Shown: positions 9,021-16,581 of the stretch, in pieces | How positions within the stretch are numbered: the first letter of the stretch is position 1 | Layout: each line of letters begins with the position of its first letter | DNA from: Lacticaseibacillus jixianensis | GTDB taxonomy: Bacteria; Bacillota; Bacilli; Lactobacillales; Lactobacillaceae | Reading direction: 5' to 3' | DNA: 32,268 nucleotides | Assembly: GCF_003946485.1 (NCBI RefSeq) | Contig: NZ_RHOJ01000030.1 | Location: 1 to 32,268, forward strand | The notes under the pieces: model-generated | What the model was told of the DNA's origin: nothing | The model's database searches: none | Seen by the model: the letters and a program-made list of their open reading frames with translations, nothing else | Translations under genes and position numbers: made by a program

Positions 9021-9899
9021 TCACACCTTCTCCTTAATGTTCTTGCCAAAGAGGCCGGCCGGCAGAACCACCAGGATGACGATCAGGACAACGTAGACCG
9101 CCGCGTCCTTGTACGCGGACAGGCCGATCGCCTGCACGAACGTCTCCAGCATCCCGATGAGAAAGCCCCCGATCGCCGCGCCAGGGATCGACCCGATGCC
9201 CCCGACCACGGCGGCGACGAACGCTTTAATGCCGGGTACCATCCCCATTAACGGATCGATCGAGTTGTAGTAAAGGCCGATCAGAACGCCGGCCGCCCCG
9301 GCGAGGGCCGAGCCCAGACCGAAAGTGAACGAAATGACGTGGTTCGGGTTGATTCCCACCAGCTCAGCGGCCTCTTGATCGACGGCCACTGCACGCATCG
9401 CCGTGCCCATGCGCGTATGCTGAACGATCAGTTGCAGCGCCACCATCAGGAGCAGCGACACCGCCACAATCAGCAGCTGAATGTTGGTCACCGTCACCCC
9501 GAACACGGTGAAGCGGTGCGAGGCCACCACTTGAGGAAAATTACGGGTGTTGGCGCCGTACAGAAATGACATCCCGTTTTCAAGGAAGTACGAGACCCCG
9601 ATGGCGGTGATCAGTGCCGTGATCCGCGGTGAGTTGCGCAACGGGCGGTACGCCAGGTACTCGATCAGCATGCCCAAGGCCGCGCAGATAACCATAGAAG
9701 ACACCAAAGCCACGCCGAAATCGACGTGGTATTGGTTGATCACGTAGTAGCCCCAGAAGGCCCCAATCATATAAATATCCCCATGGGCGAAATTGATCAG
9801 TTTGATGATCCCGTAGACCATGGTGTAGCCAAGCGCCAGCAGTGCATAAATACTGCCGAGGCTTAACCCGTTGATCAGCTGTTGGAAAAAGGTTTGCAC
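9021..9899 (-). CDS. livH: Branched-chain amino acid ABC transporter permease LivH
   Basis: The 292-residue permease has about eight membrane segments. The family motifs are GLSLGSIYALLALGYTMVYG near the N-terminus and TRMGTAMRAVAVDQEAAELVG in the ATPase-contact loop. It starts with GTG 9899, preceded by GGGAGG 7 bases away. It is separated from livJ by 376 bases holding two structured repeats, so its mRNA may be made at a different level from livJ. No separate promoter for livH could be identified with confidence. Confidence 0.94.
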   Translation of the reverse strand: MQTFFQQLINGLSLGSIYALLALGYTMVYGIIKLINFAHGDIYMIGAFWGYYVINQYHVDFGVALVSSMVICAALGMLIEYLAYRPLRNSPRITALITAIGVSYFLENGMSFLYGANTRNFPQVVASHRFTVFGVTVTNIQLLIVAVSLLLMVALQLIVQHTRMGTAMRAVAVDQEAAELVGINPNHVISFTFGLGSALAGAAGVLIGLYYNSIDPLMGMVPGIKAFVAAVVGGIGSIPGAAIGGFLIGMLETFVQAIGLSAYKDAAVYVVLIVILVVLPAGLFGKNIKEKV

Positions 9900-9979
9900 G
9901 AAACGGCCTCCCTAGGTGTGTGGTGATCGATGTGAAATGCGGACAATGGGCGTTGGCAGGGCTTATCTAGTTGCGCTCA

Positions 9980-10127
9980 GGCCGGTAACGCCCGAGCATC
10001 TAGCTACGCCCAAGCCCTCGCCGGCCAAAATCGCCGGCAATGCGCCGGGATATGCTCAGACCGTAGCCATTTTTGGCGTACGGTCTGACATGCGTAGCGG
10101 CTAGCTGTCGGGCTAAAACCACCGGCC
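9980..10127 (-). repeat. Structured repeat copy A, full two-arm form (livJ-livH gap)
   Basis: The outer stem pairs GGCCGG (9980-9985) with CCGGCC (10122-10127), then GCCCGA with TCGGGC, then CTAGC with GCTAG. Inside are two hairpin arms: GCCGGC/GCCGGC (about 10020-10038) and CAGACCGTA/TACGGTCTG (about 10057-10088). The result is a Y-shaped fold. Unpaired AAC, CAATGC and CTAAAA are shared with copies elsewhere. The strand is given for the liv transcript; the element can fold on either strand. It has no coding capacity. Confidence 0.85.
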
Positions 10128-10150
10128 TTCGCAGCCTGTAGTTGCGCTCC

Positions 10151-10252
10151 GCGCGGCAACGCCCGAGCGCTTAGCTACGCCCGACGCCTCGCCGCCTAAG
10201 ACCAGCGGCAATGCGCCAGGCTAAGCTAAGCGTCGGGCTAAATGCGCCGCGC
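10151..10252 (-). repeat. Structured repeat copy B, one-arm form (livJ-livH gap)
   Basis: The outer stem pairs GCGCGGC (10151-10157) with GCCGCGC (10246-10252), then GCCCGA/TCGGGC and GCTTAGC/GCTAAGC. One arm, GCCGC/GCGGC, is present and the second arm of copy A is missing. The linker CGCAGCCTGTAGTTGC recurs at 10130 and 10256, so A and B form a short tandem array. Bases 9900-9979 hold no gene. Confidence 0.85.
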
Positions 10253-10275
10253 TCCGCAGCCTGTAGTTGCAGCCT

Positions 10276-11469
10276 TTACTTTTGTTCCACCGCCGAGACG
10301 ACCTTGCCGTTGGTCATCTTTTCGATCATGATCGGCTTTTCCGGGTCGTGACTCTTGTTGACGGTCATTTCACCGGTAACCGCTGGCATGTTCTTGATCT
10401 TTGCCAGTGCCTTGGCGATCTTGACCGAGTTGGTCGAGTTTGCATCCTCGATCGCCTGCTTGACCATCAGGACAGAATCGTAAGCCAGCGCGGAGAACGT
10501 CGGCGCGTCCGTCTTGTATTCCTTCTTGAAATCAGCCATGAACGTCTTGGCCATACTGTTGGTCGAGCCCGACTTGGTGGAAAATGGTGTCGTGTAATAG
10601 ATGTCAGACGCATTGCTGCTGCCGGCGATTTCGGCTAACTTTGGATCCGCCATCCCGTCGGAGCCGATGATCGGCACGGTGATGCCCATCGAGCGGGCCT
10701 GCTTGATGATCAGCCCCAGTTCGGAGTAGTAGCCCGGGGCGTAGATCGCGTCGATTTTTTTACCCTTGATGGCCGTCAGCAGGGCGTTGAAGTCCTTGTC
10801 GCCTTCGGAGAAGGACTGGGTCGAGACGACAGTCCCCTTGAAAGCGCCCTTAAAGGCTTTGGCCAGGCCGGTCCCGTAATCACTGGAGTTATCCTCCAGA
10901 ACGGCCACGTTCTTTGCCTTCAGCGTGTTGTCGGCAAAGTGGGCGGCTGTCTCTCCTTGGAAGTTGTTCTCAAAGCAAGCCCGGAAGACGAAGGGCTGGA
11001 CCTTCCCGTTCTTTTGCAGCGTGTAGTTCGGATCCGTCGCACTGGGCGATACGGAAGGCACCTGCGCCTTGGTGATGTTCGGGATCGCCGCGGTGCCATC
11101 GTTCGTAGTGGCAGGCCCGACGATCGCCGACACTTCGTCGGATCCGGCGAGCTGTGCCGCGACCGAGCTGGAGCCAGAGGTCGTCGACTTGTTGTCACGG
11201 ATCACCGTCTTAATTTTGATCTTTTTGCCGTTGACTTTGATGCCGCCCTTGGCATTGATCTGCTTCACGGCCATCTCAAAGCCCTGCTTCATCTGGTTCC
11301 CGTAACCCGCCGCGGCCCCGGACAGTTCCATGTTCATGCCGATCTTCACGGTGCTGCCGGTGCTTGCGTTGCCCTTACTCCCGGCTGAGGCGGTCGCACA
11401 GCCGGCCATGGACATTGCGCTGACTGCCGTTACGACCCCAAGCATGATCTTTCTCACTGAAATCTTCAT
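10276..11469 (-). CDS. livJ: Branched-chain amino acid ABC transporter substrate-binding lipoprotein
   Basis: The 397-residue protein captures branched-chain amino acids outside the membrane and delivers them to LivHM. A lipoprotein signal with lipobox S-M-A-G-C gives lipidated Cys24. The mature part begins with a Ser/Gly-rich linker, then the type I periplasmic-binding fold (VKIGMNMELSGAAAGYG, then IVGPATTNDGTAA). ATG 11469 follows AAAGGGGATC. It is the first structural gene after the attenuator. Specificity for leucine, isoleucine and valine is inferred from the family and from the leucine-rich leader peptide. Confidence 0.94.
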   Translation of the reverse strand: MKISVRKIMLGVVTAVSAMSMAGCATASAGSKGNASTGSTVKIGMNMELSGAAAGYGNQMKQGFEMAVKQINAKGGIKVNGKKIKIKTVIRDNKSTTSGSSSVAAQLAGSDEVSAIVGPATTNDGTAAIPNITKAQVPSVSPSATDPNYTLQKNGKVQPFVFRACFENNFQGETAAHFADNTLKAKNVAVLEDNSSDYGTGLAKAFKGAFKGTVVSTQSFSEGDKDFNALLTAIKGKKIDAIYAPGYYSELGLIIKQARSMGITVPIIGSDGMADPKLAEIAGSSNASDIYYTTPFSTKSGSTNSMAKTFMADFKKEYKTDAPTFSALAYDSVLMVKQAIEDANSTNSVKIAKALAKIKNMPAVTGEMTVNKSHDPEKPIMIEKMTNGKVVSAVEQK

Positions 11470-11510
11470 AAACTGATCCCCTTTATCCCCAAAATGTCAG
11501 ATGCCTTCAT

Positions 11511-11557
11511 AAAAAGTGGCCTCATCATGGATGAGGCCGCATCTGGCAGGCCCCATC
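11511..11557 (-). terminator. Attenuator of the liv operon
   Basis: On the minus strand GGCCTCATC (11538-11530) and GATGAGGCC (11526-11518) form a 9-bp terminator stem, followed by ACTTTTT. The upstream GATGGGGCC (11557-11549) can pair instead with GGCCTCATC, with one G-U pair, making an antiterminator. CAGGCCC (11577-11571) can pair with GGGCCTG (11553-11547) and would block that antiterminator. The alternatives are mutually exclusive, as expected of an attenuator. Confidence 0.8.
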
Positions 11558-11608
11558 ATTACGCGAAGGAGGGCCTGATCACATCAGCTTGCGCTAACGG
11601 AACGGGTC

Positions 11609-11680
11609 CTACTCGAGCAACAACAAGGCCAAGCTGCAAGAAGAGTCAGCGGCACAAAACGATGGATTGATCTGCTTCAT
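11609..11680 (-). CDS. Leucine-rich leader peptide of the liv operon
   Basis: A 23-codon reading frame begins at ATG 11680 after an AAGGAAGGG ribosome site and ends at TAG 11609. Its last residues are S-L-A-L-L-L-L-E, with five leucines among seven residues. It lies between a good promoter and the attenuator, with livJ 140 bases downstream. This is the layout of translation-dependent attenuation, where leucine shortage stalls the ribosome on the Leu codons. The regulatory role is inferred; the reading frame, its codons and its position are directly visible. Confidence 0.8.
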   Translation of the reverse strand: MKQINPSFCAADSSCSLALLLLE

Positions 11681-11716
11681 GAGCGCTCACCCTTCCTTAG
11701 ATTAGTTAATGATTAG

Positions 11717-11745
11717 AATTTACACCAACTACTCATTCTGGTCAA
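11717..11745 (-). promoter_or_regulatory. Promoter of the liv operon
   Basis: On the minus strand, -35 TTGACC (11745-11740) and -10 TAAATT (11722-11717) are separated by exactly 17 bases. Transcription would begin near 11710, about 30 bases before the leader peptide start. Confidence 0.8.
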
Positions 11746-11765
11746 CAACTATTTGCCAGATTCAT

Positions 11766-11799
11766 CAAAAAGCCCGTCTCAGCGGTGCCGAGACGGACT
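11766..11799 (-). terminator. Terminator after the mal regulator gene
   Basis: Read on the minus strand, AGTCCGTCTC (11799-11790) pairs with GAGACGGGCT (11780-11771), including one T-G pair, around a 9-base loop. A T-run follows. It ends the regulator transcript just before the liv promoter. Confidence 0.88.
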
Positions 11800-11805
11800 A
11801 AGCCA

Positions 11806-12762
11806 TTATTCTCTGGTGCTGCCACGCTTGATCAGCTCCGGGGTCACCAGGACTTCACCCTGCTGCGCGCCGCTTTGCGCGAGTTTTTGCAGGAGCATCC
11901 GTGCTAGCAGCTCGCCCAACTGTTCGACCGGCTGCTTCACCGTGGTCAGCTGCGGATTAGCCACTTGGTCCAAGAAGACGCCATCGAAGCCGATCACCCC
12001 GAAGTCCTCTGGGATCCGGCCACCCTTTTGAATGATCCCGCGCTCTACCCCGAGCGCCAGGCGGTCCGAGGCGCAGATGAAGCAGGTATCAGGGGCAAAC
12101 TTTTCCCAGCGATCACAGATGAACGCCTGCGAAACGCGAGAATGATTACTCAGGCGGTGGATCTGCGGGATCTTCTGGTGCTGCTGCAGCGTATTGATGT
12201 AGCCGGCCTCGCGCGAGTACTCAAATGACTCCTTGACGTCAATCCCCAAAAAGACGATCGACTGGTAGTTTTTGGCCAAGGCGTACTCGGTGGCAAGCGT
12301 GGTGCCCGCCTTATTGTCGCTGTCGACAAAGTCAAATCCGTAACGATTCTCGCCAAAAATCACGAACGGTTCATTCAGCATTTCCAGCAGCGGAATATCA
12401 CTGGCCCGCTCACCGGTCACGATGAAGCCGTCAGCGCGGTTGCCGCCGTTCATGCGGTGACGATCAGTGACTAGCTGCAGCGCATAGCCGCGCTTATCCA
12501 GCCCCTTGGCGATCCCAAAGATCAGGCTCATGTAATACGGCTCGGTGGTGTCGATGTCTTCGAGGATCACCACCTTGATCACGTTAGTCCGGTTGTTGGC
12601 CAGCGCCTTGGCCGCAACGTTGGGATGATAATTCAGGGCCGCCATCGCCGCCTCCACCAGATCCCGCAGTTCCGGCGTGACTTGCTCCGGATGATTGATC
12701 ACCCGCGAAACCGTCATTTTTGAAACGTTCGCCTGCTTTGCCACATCCGACAGTGTCACCAT
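11806..12762 (-). CDS. malR: LacI-family transcriptional regulator, probable maltose regulator
   Basis: The 318-residue protein has a LacI helix-turn-helix at residues 3-29 (TLSDVAKQANVSKMTVSRVIN), a hinge helix near NVAAKALANNRTN, and a sugar-binding periplasmic-like domain (GVIGFDGVFLDQ, LTTVKQPVEQLG). Its position directly downstream of the maltodextrin operon suggests it controls mal genes in response to maltose or maltodextrin; that is inferred from context. It has its own probable promoter with a palindrome and its own terminator. ATG 12762 follows AGGGGG by 9 bases. Confidence 0.88.
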   Translation of the reverse strand: MVTLSDVAKQANVSKMTVSRVINHPEQVTPELRDLVEAAMAALNYHPNVAAKALANNRTNVIKVVILEDIDTTEPYYMSLIFGIAKGLDKRGYALQLVTDRHRMNGGNRADGFIVTGERASDIPLLEMLNEPFVIFGENRYGFDFVDSDNKAGTTLATEYALAKNYQSIVFLGIDVKESFEYSREAGYINTLQQHQKIPQIHRLSNHSRVSQAFICDRWEKFAPDTCFICASDRLALGVERGIIQKGGRIPEDFGVIGFDGVFLDQVANPQLTTVKQPVEQLGELLARMLLQKLAQSGAQQGEVLVTPELIKRGSTRE

Positions 12763-12797
12763 TAAAGAAATCCCCCTACTTTCTTTATTCGCTCCTT

Positions 12798-12833
12798 ATT
12801 ATCATACACCCCTCAGGCCGCGACACGTGTCGC
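12798..12833 (-). promoter_or_regulatory. malR promoter with overlapping palindrome
   Basis: A -10 GATAAT lies at 12803-12798 on the minus strand. A perfect 14-base palindrome, GCGACACGTGTCGC (12820-12833), covers the place where the -35 would be. Its C-G centre is like LacI-family operators, suggesting autoregulation. Confidence 0.45.
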
Positions 12834-12853
12834 CGCGGACCGGCCACCGGCAA

Positions 12854-12885
12854 AAGGGACCCCACCGTTAACGGTGGGGTCCCTT
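12854..12885 (-). terminator. Terminator of the maltodextrin operon
   Basis: A perfect 32-base palindrome with arms 12854-12869 and 12870-12885, centred on GTTAAC, forms a 14-bp stem with a TTAA loop. TTTTG follows on the minus strand. It lies between malG and malR. Confidence 0.9.
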
Positions 12886-12942
12886 CCGGCTAGAGGCAGA
12901 ACTGTGATTCAGAAGACCGGACCGCCAGTGCGCGGCTGAGAA

Positions 12943-13800
12943 TTAACCCTTGTCCGCACCAGCGGTGATCCCGTTGACGTAGAACTTCTGCATGATGATG
13001 AACAAAATGGTGATCGGGATCGCGATCATGACACACCCAGCGATGAACTGCGTAAAGAAGGTCGTTGAGGTGCCCTTGGCGCTGTGCAGCATGTTGTACA
13101 GGCCGTAAGCGATCGTGTAGTTCTTGGGGTTGCCTGAAGAAGACAGGATGATCCCCGAAAAGATGAAGTCGACCCACGGCGCAATGAAGGTGGTCAGTGC
13201 AGTGTAAACGATCATCGGGCGCGACATTGGCAAGCCGATGTGCAAGAAGACTTGCCACTTGGTTGCCCCGTCGATTTCTGCCGCCTCGTCGATCGAGCGC
13301 GGGATCGTGTCGAAGAAGCCTTTGGCAATATAGAATGCCAGTCCGGCGCCACCGACGTAGACCATCGTTAGGCCGGCCAGGTTCAGCATGTTGAAGCTCT
13401 TCAGGATGTAGTACAGCGCGATCATCGACATGAAGCCTGGGAACATCCCCAAAATTAGCGCGATCTGCAGGAACTTTTTGCGAAAGGCAAACCGCAGGCG
13501 CGACAGCGTGTAAGCCACGGAAATCGTAATGAACGTGGACAGCACCATGGAGACGGTCGAAACCAGCAGCGTGTTGCGCATCCAGTCCATGAATGGATAC
13601 TGATGGTTCATCAGCATGCCGGTGTAGTTGCTTAGCGTGAATTGCTCAGGCCAGATAGTCGAGACAAACCCAGTGTTGTTGTACGACAGGCTGGCAAGGA
13701 TGATCCAAGCGATTGGGAAAAGCCACACGAGGACTAATAGGACCAGTAGAACATACCGGAGGATCAGCGAAACGTGCCGCTGTGCTTTATATGATGTCAT
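12943..13800 (-). CDS. malG: Maltodextrin ABC transporter permease MalG
   Basis: The 285-residue inner-membrane permease has six hydrophobic segments. It carries the EAA loop SIDEAAEIDGATKWQVFLHI (about residues 172-191) that contacts the ATPase, and ends with a family-typical VNGITAGADKG tail. It forms the heterodimeric channel with MalF. It starts 3 bases after the malF stop and is the last gene of the operon. Confidence 0.94.
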   Translation of the reverse strand: MTSYKAQRHVSLILRYVLLVLLVLVWLFPIAWIILASLSYNNTGFVSTIWPEQFTLSNYTGMLMNHQYPFMDWMRNTLLVSTVSMVLSTFITISVAYTLSRLRFAFRKKFLQIALILGMFPGFMSMIALYYILKSFNMLNLAGLTMVYVGGAGLAFYIAKGFFDTIPRSIDEAAEIDGATKWQVFLHIGLPMSRPMIVYTALTTFIAPWVDFIFSGIILSSSGNPKNYTIAYGLYNMLHSAKGTSTTFFTQFIAGCVMIAIPITILFIIMQKFYVNGITAGADKG

Positions 13801-13803
13801 ATT

Positions 13804-15162
13804 TTAGCCCTCCTTGAATGCGTTCGTGCGCCGGTAGGCAAACAGTGAGAACGCCGCGCTGATGATGAAGATCAAGATCCCCAGGACCGCCGAAGCATTA
13901 TACCGCTGCGTCTGACCAAACGTCAGGTTATATAGCCAGGTGACCAACAAGTCGGTATCCCCGGCCCCACTGTAATTGTTATTCATCGGGTAGCCGCCAG
14001 TTAACAGGTAAATGACGTTGAAGTTATTGATGTTCCCAATGAATTGCTGAATCAAAGACGGTGCCATGACGAAAAGGATCTGCGGGAAGGTGATGGAGTG
14101 GAACACTTGAAAGGCGTTTGCCCCATCCATCCGGGCGGCCTCGATCTGATCTTCCGGCAGGTTCTGAATGATCGCCGTAGAGACCAGCATCGACACTGGG
14201 ATCCCGACCCACATGTTGACCACGATCACCGTGATCCGGGCCACCAGTGGATTGGCAGAGGCACCGATGAAGTTGATCGGCTTGGCGATCCAGTGCCAGG
14301 ACAACAGCAAGTTGTTAAGCGGCCCTTGCAGGTCGAGAAACTGTGCCATCATCAGCAAGGATACGAACTGTGGTACCGCATAGACGATAATGAACATCGT
14401 CCGCCAAAAGGCTTTGTGCTTGATACCTTTAGACTCGATCAGCATCGCCAGCAGCACCCCGAAGAAGAAGGTCGTGGCGGTCGCACACACCGCCCACACC
14501 AGCGTCCACCCCAGAACTGGGAAGAACGTCCCGGCCAAATCGCCGGAAAGGACGTTCTGAAAGGCTTGAAAGCCTGTCCAGGAAAAACCGATGGAATGGT
14601 GGGAATTATAGTTCGTGAACGCCATCGAGATCATGTAGATTGTCGGCAGCACCGTGAACGCCATGATCCCCACGATTGGGACTGCCAGCAGGACGCCGTG
14701 CAGCCGCCGGTCAAGCAAGGAGGCGAGCTCCTCGTGATTGGATTCGATGTGCTCGTGATCACGGTTCAGGACGTACAAGGTGCGCGTGGCGCGCAAGTTG
14801 ACGATGTATAGCCCGATCATGGCGACTAGCAGAAGAACGGCCAGCACCCCGAAAAGCAGGATCACGACCGAGTTATCTGGCAACTTGGTCAGATAGACCC
14901 CCTGCGACTCGCTGTAAACCACCTTTTTGGTTTTGATCGTTCCCAGGTTGCTCAGCATGCTGAGTGAGGAGATCCCGCCAAAGACCAACCAAACCAGAAA
15001 TGCCACTTCAGCGATCAGAAACGCGGCGCCTTTGACCCATTGCCGGTTCTTGAACGCAGACGCGCCCATGACAAAGAACGAAAGCTTAGTGGCCCAGTCA
15101 CCCTTACGCCAGACTTCACGATAGGTCGCTGCAGGTGGGAGCTTATTTTTTCGCTTGAACAT
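13804..15162 (-). CDS. malF: Maltodextrin ABC transporter permease MalF
   Basis: The 452-residue permease has about eight membrane segments, including two N-terminal ones before a hydrophilic stretch, as in lactobacillus MalF proteins. The ATPase-contact loop is PEDQIEAARMDGANAFQVF. ATG 15162 is preferred to an earlier in-frame start because AAAGGAGAAGG precedes it closely. It lies between malE and malG. Confidence 0.93.
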   Translation of the reverse strand: MFKRKNKLPPAATYREVWRKGDWATKLSFFVMGASAFKNRQWVKGAAFLIAEVAFLVWLVFGGISSLSMLSNLGTIKTKKVVYSESQGVYLTKLPDNSVVILLFGVLAVLLLVAMIGLYIVNLRATRTLYVLNRDHEHIESNHEELASLLDRRLHGVLLAVPIVGIMAFTVLPTIYMISMAFTNYNSHHSIGFSWTGFQAFQNVLSGDLAGTFFPVLGWTLVWAVCATATTFFFGVLLAMLIESKGIKHKAFWRTMFIIVYAVPQFVSLLMMAQFLDLQGPLNNLLLSWHWIAKPINFIGASANPLVARITVIVVNMWVGIPVSMLVSTAIIQNLPEDQIEAARMDGANAFQVFHSITFPQILFVMAPSLIQQFIGNINNFNVIYLLTGGYPMNNNYSGAGDTDLLVTWLYNLTFGQTQRYNASAVLGILIFIISAAFSLFAYRRTNAFKEG

Positions 15163-15220
15163 TCTACCTTCTCCTTTACGTGCAAGATTGGGCAAGCTCA
15201 ACCTTCAGAAACACTCGTGA

Positions 15221-16456
15221 CTAGTTCTTCTTAGAAACCGCATTGTGGAACGCAGTCAGCTTGGTCATGTAGTCAGCAGGCTTGATCGAGCCGCTGTAGG
15301 CCCCATTGATCAGCGGTGCGGCTTGATCCCAGAGGGTGGCCATCTGAGGCATCTTCGGCATCAACGTGGAGTGGCTTGATTGCGCCATGGTCTTGACCGC
15401 AACCGCGACCGGATCCTTGGTGAACGTGTCACTGGCTTCGGCAGCCTTATCAACTGGGATCTGGCCTTGGTCCTTGTAGATCCGCAGTTGTGATTCCTTG
15501 TTGGTGATGAACTCGGCCAACGTCGCCGCTGCCTTTTGACTCTTAGTTGGCGTGTTGGAGTTGACCGCGAAGGTTTCGATCCCCAAGAAGGCCTGCATCT
15601 GCACTTTCTTACCACCGATCGTCACGGTTGGGTAAGGCGCAACGCCAAAGTTCTTGCCCAGCAGCTTCCTGATGTTCACCGCGTCCCAAGGGCCGTCAAG
15701 GATCGCACCGGCCTTACCGGACTTCAGCTGGTTGAGGACGTTCGAGGTCTGCATGACACCTTTGTTGTGCTTCTGCGCAGCGTACCAAGTCATGGCGTTG
15801 ACCCCAGCTTGGGTGTTCACGTTCGTCCCCTTCAGATCTTCACCGCTCTTGCCGTACATTTCGGTGCCGGCAGACAGGAAGATTGGATAAACGTTGTATG
15901 GAACCGTGAAGTCCGTCGCAACGACACCCTTGCTTGTCATCGTATCCCAGTCCTTGACGTCCTCGTCGCTGAACTTAGCCTTGTTGTAGTACAGGGTCTG
16001 GGCCTGCATCGCGAACGGGAAGGCATACAGTTTGTTCTTCCAGGTGACCCCTTTAACGGCAGAGGCCACGTTGTTCTTCTTGACGGTCTTGGTCGCGTCA
16101 GGAGAAAGCGGGTTGATGTAGCCGGCAGACGCCATCTGGCCAAGCTGATCATTTGGCACTTCAAACACGTCAGCCGCCTTGGCGGGATCCTTGGCAACGT
16201 CAGTCTTCGCATTGGACGAACCATTTGGACTCTGGGTGACTTTGACCTTGACGTCTGGGTACTTCTTGTTAAAGTCCTTCACGATCGCCTTGTAGGAGCT
16301 GACCTGCGTGTTGTCGACCCACAGCTTAACGGAGCCTGAGACCCCGCCTTTGCTGGAAGTGCTGGATGAGTCTGAATTGGAACTCCCGCAGGCCGCCAGG
16401 ACGGTTGCCGAAATCAGTGCGGTACTGCCTACAGCGAATTTCTGCCATAACTTCAT
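15221..16456 (-). CDS. malE: Maltodextrin-binding lipoprotein MalE
   Basis: The 411-residue extracellular solute-binding protein has a lipobox A-A-C-G giving lipidated Cys23, then a Ser-rich linker and a family 1 sugar-binding domain (GSVKLWVDNTQ; DVFEVPNDQLGQMA; AGAILDGPWDAVNI). It probably binds maltose or maltodextrins for MalFG-MsmK. ATG 16456 follows GGGAGG. Sugar preference beyond maltodextrin cannot be settled from sequence. Confidence 0.94.
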   Translation of the reverse strand: MKLWQKFAVGSTALISATVLAACGSSNSDSSSTSSKGGVSGSVKLWVDNTQVSSYKAIVKDFNKKYPDVKVKVTQSPNGSSNAKTDVAKDPAKAADVFEVPNDQLGQMASAGYINPLSPDATKTVKKNNVASAVKGVTWKNKLYAFPFAMQAQTLYYNKAKFSDEDVKDWDTMTSKGVVATDFTVPYNVYPIFLSAGTEMYGKSGEDLKGTNVNTQAGVNAMTWYAAQKHNKGVMQTSNVLNQLKSGKAGAILDGPWDAVNIRKLLGKNFGVAPYPTVTIGGKKVQMQAFLGIETFAVNSNTPTKSQKAAATLAEFITNKESQLRIYKDQGQIPVDKAAEASDTFTKDPVAVAVKTMAQSSHSTLMPKMPQMATLWDQAAPLINGAYSGSIKPADYMTKLTAFHNAVSKKN

Positions 16457-16526
16457 GATATTTTTCCTCCCATAAATCGTTTTAAGATCAGTTAAATCCT
16501 CAGTTAGTAATGCCTAATATCGCTCT

Positions 16527-16577
16527 CTGCCGGACCCGCTTTGATGCGTTCAGACATCCTGTTCTTTGGCCCGGCAG
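16527..16577 (-). other. Hairpin between msmK and malE
   Basis: CTGCCGG (16527-16533) pairs with CCGGCAG (16571-16577), and two more G-C pairs lie beyond one mismatch. The loop is about 30 bases. It sits in the 125-base msmK-malE gap and could be an mRNA processing or stabilising hairpin that raises malE expression. No T-run is present. Confidence 0.35.
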
Positions 16578-16581
16578 GCCG

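Noticed and set aside
11470-11700. T-box leader for the liv operon
   Set aside because: No GGTGGNACCGCG core is present; a leader peptide and terminator explain the region.
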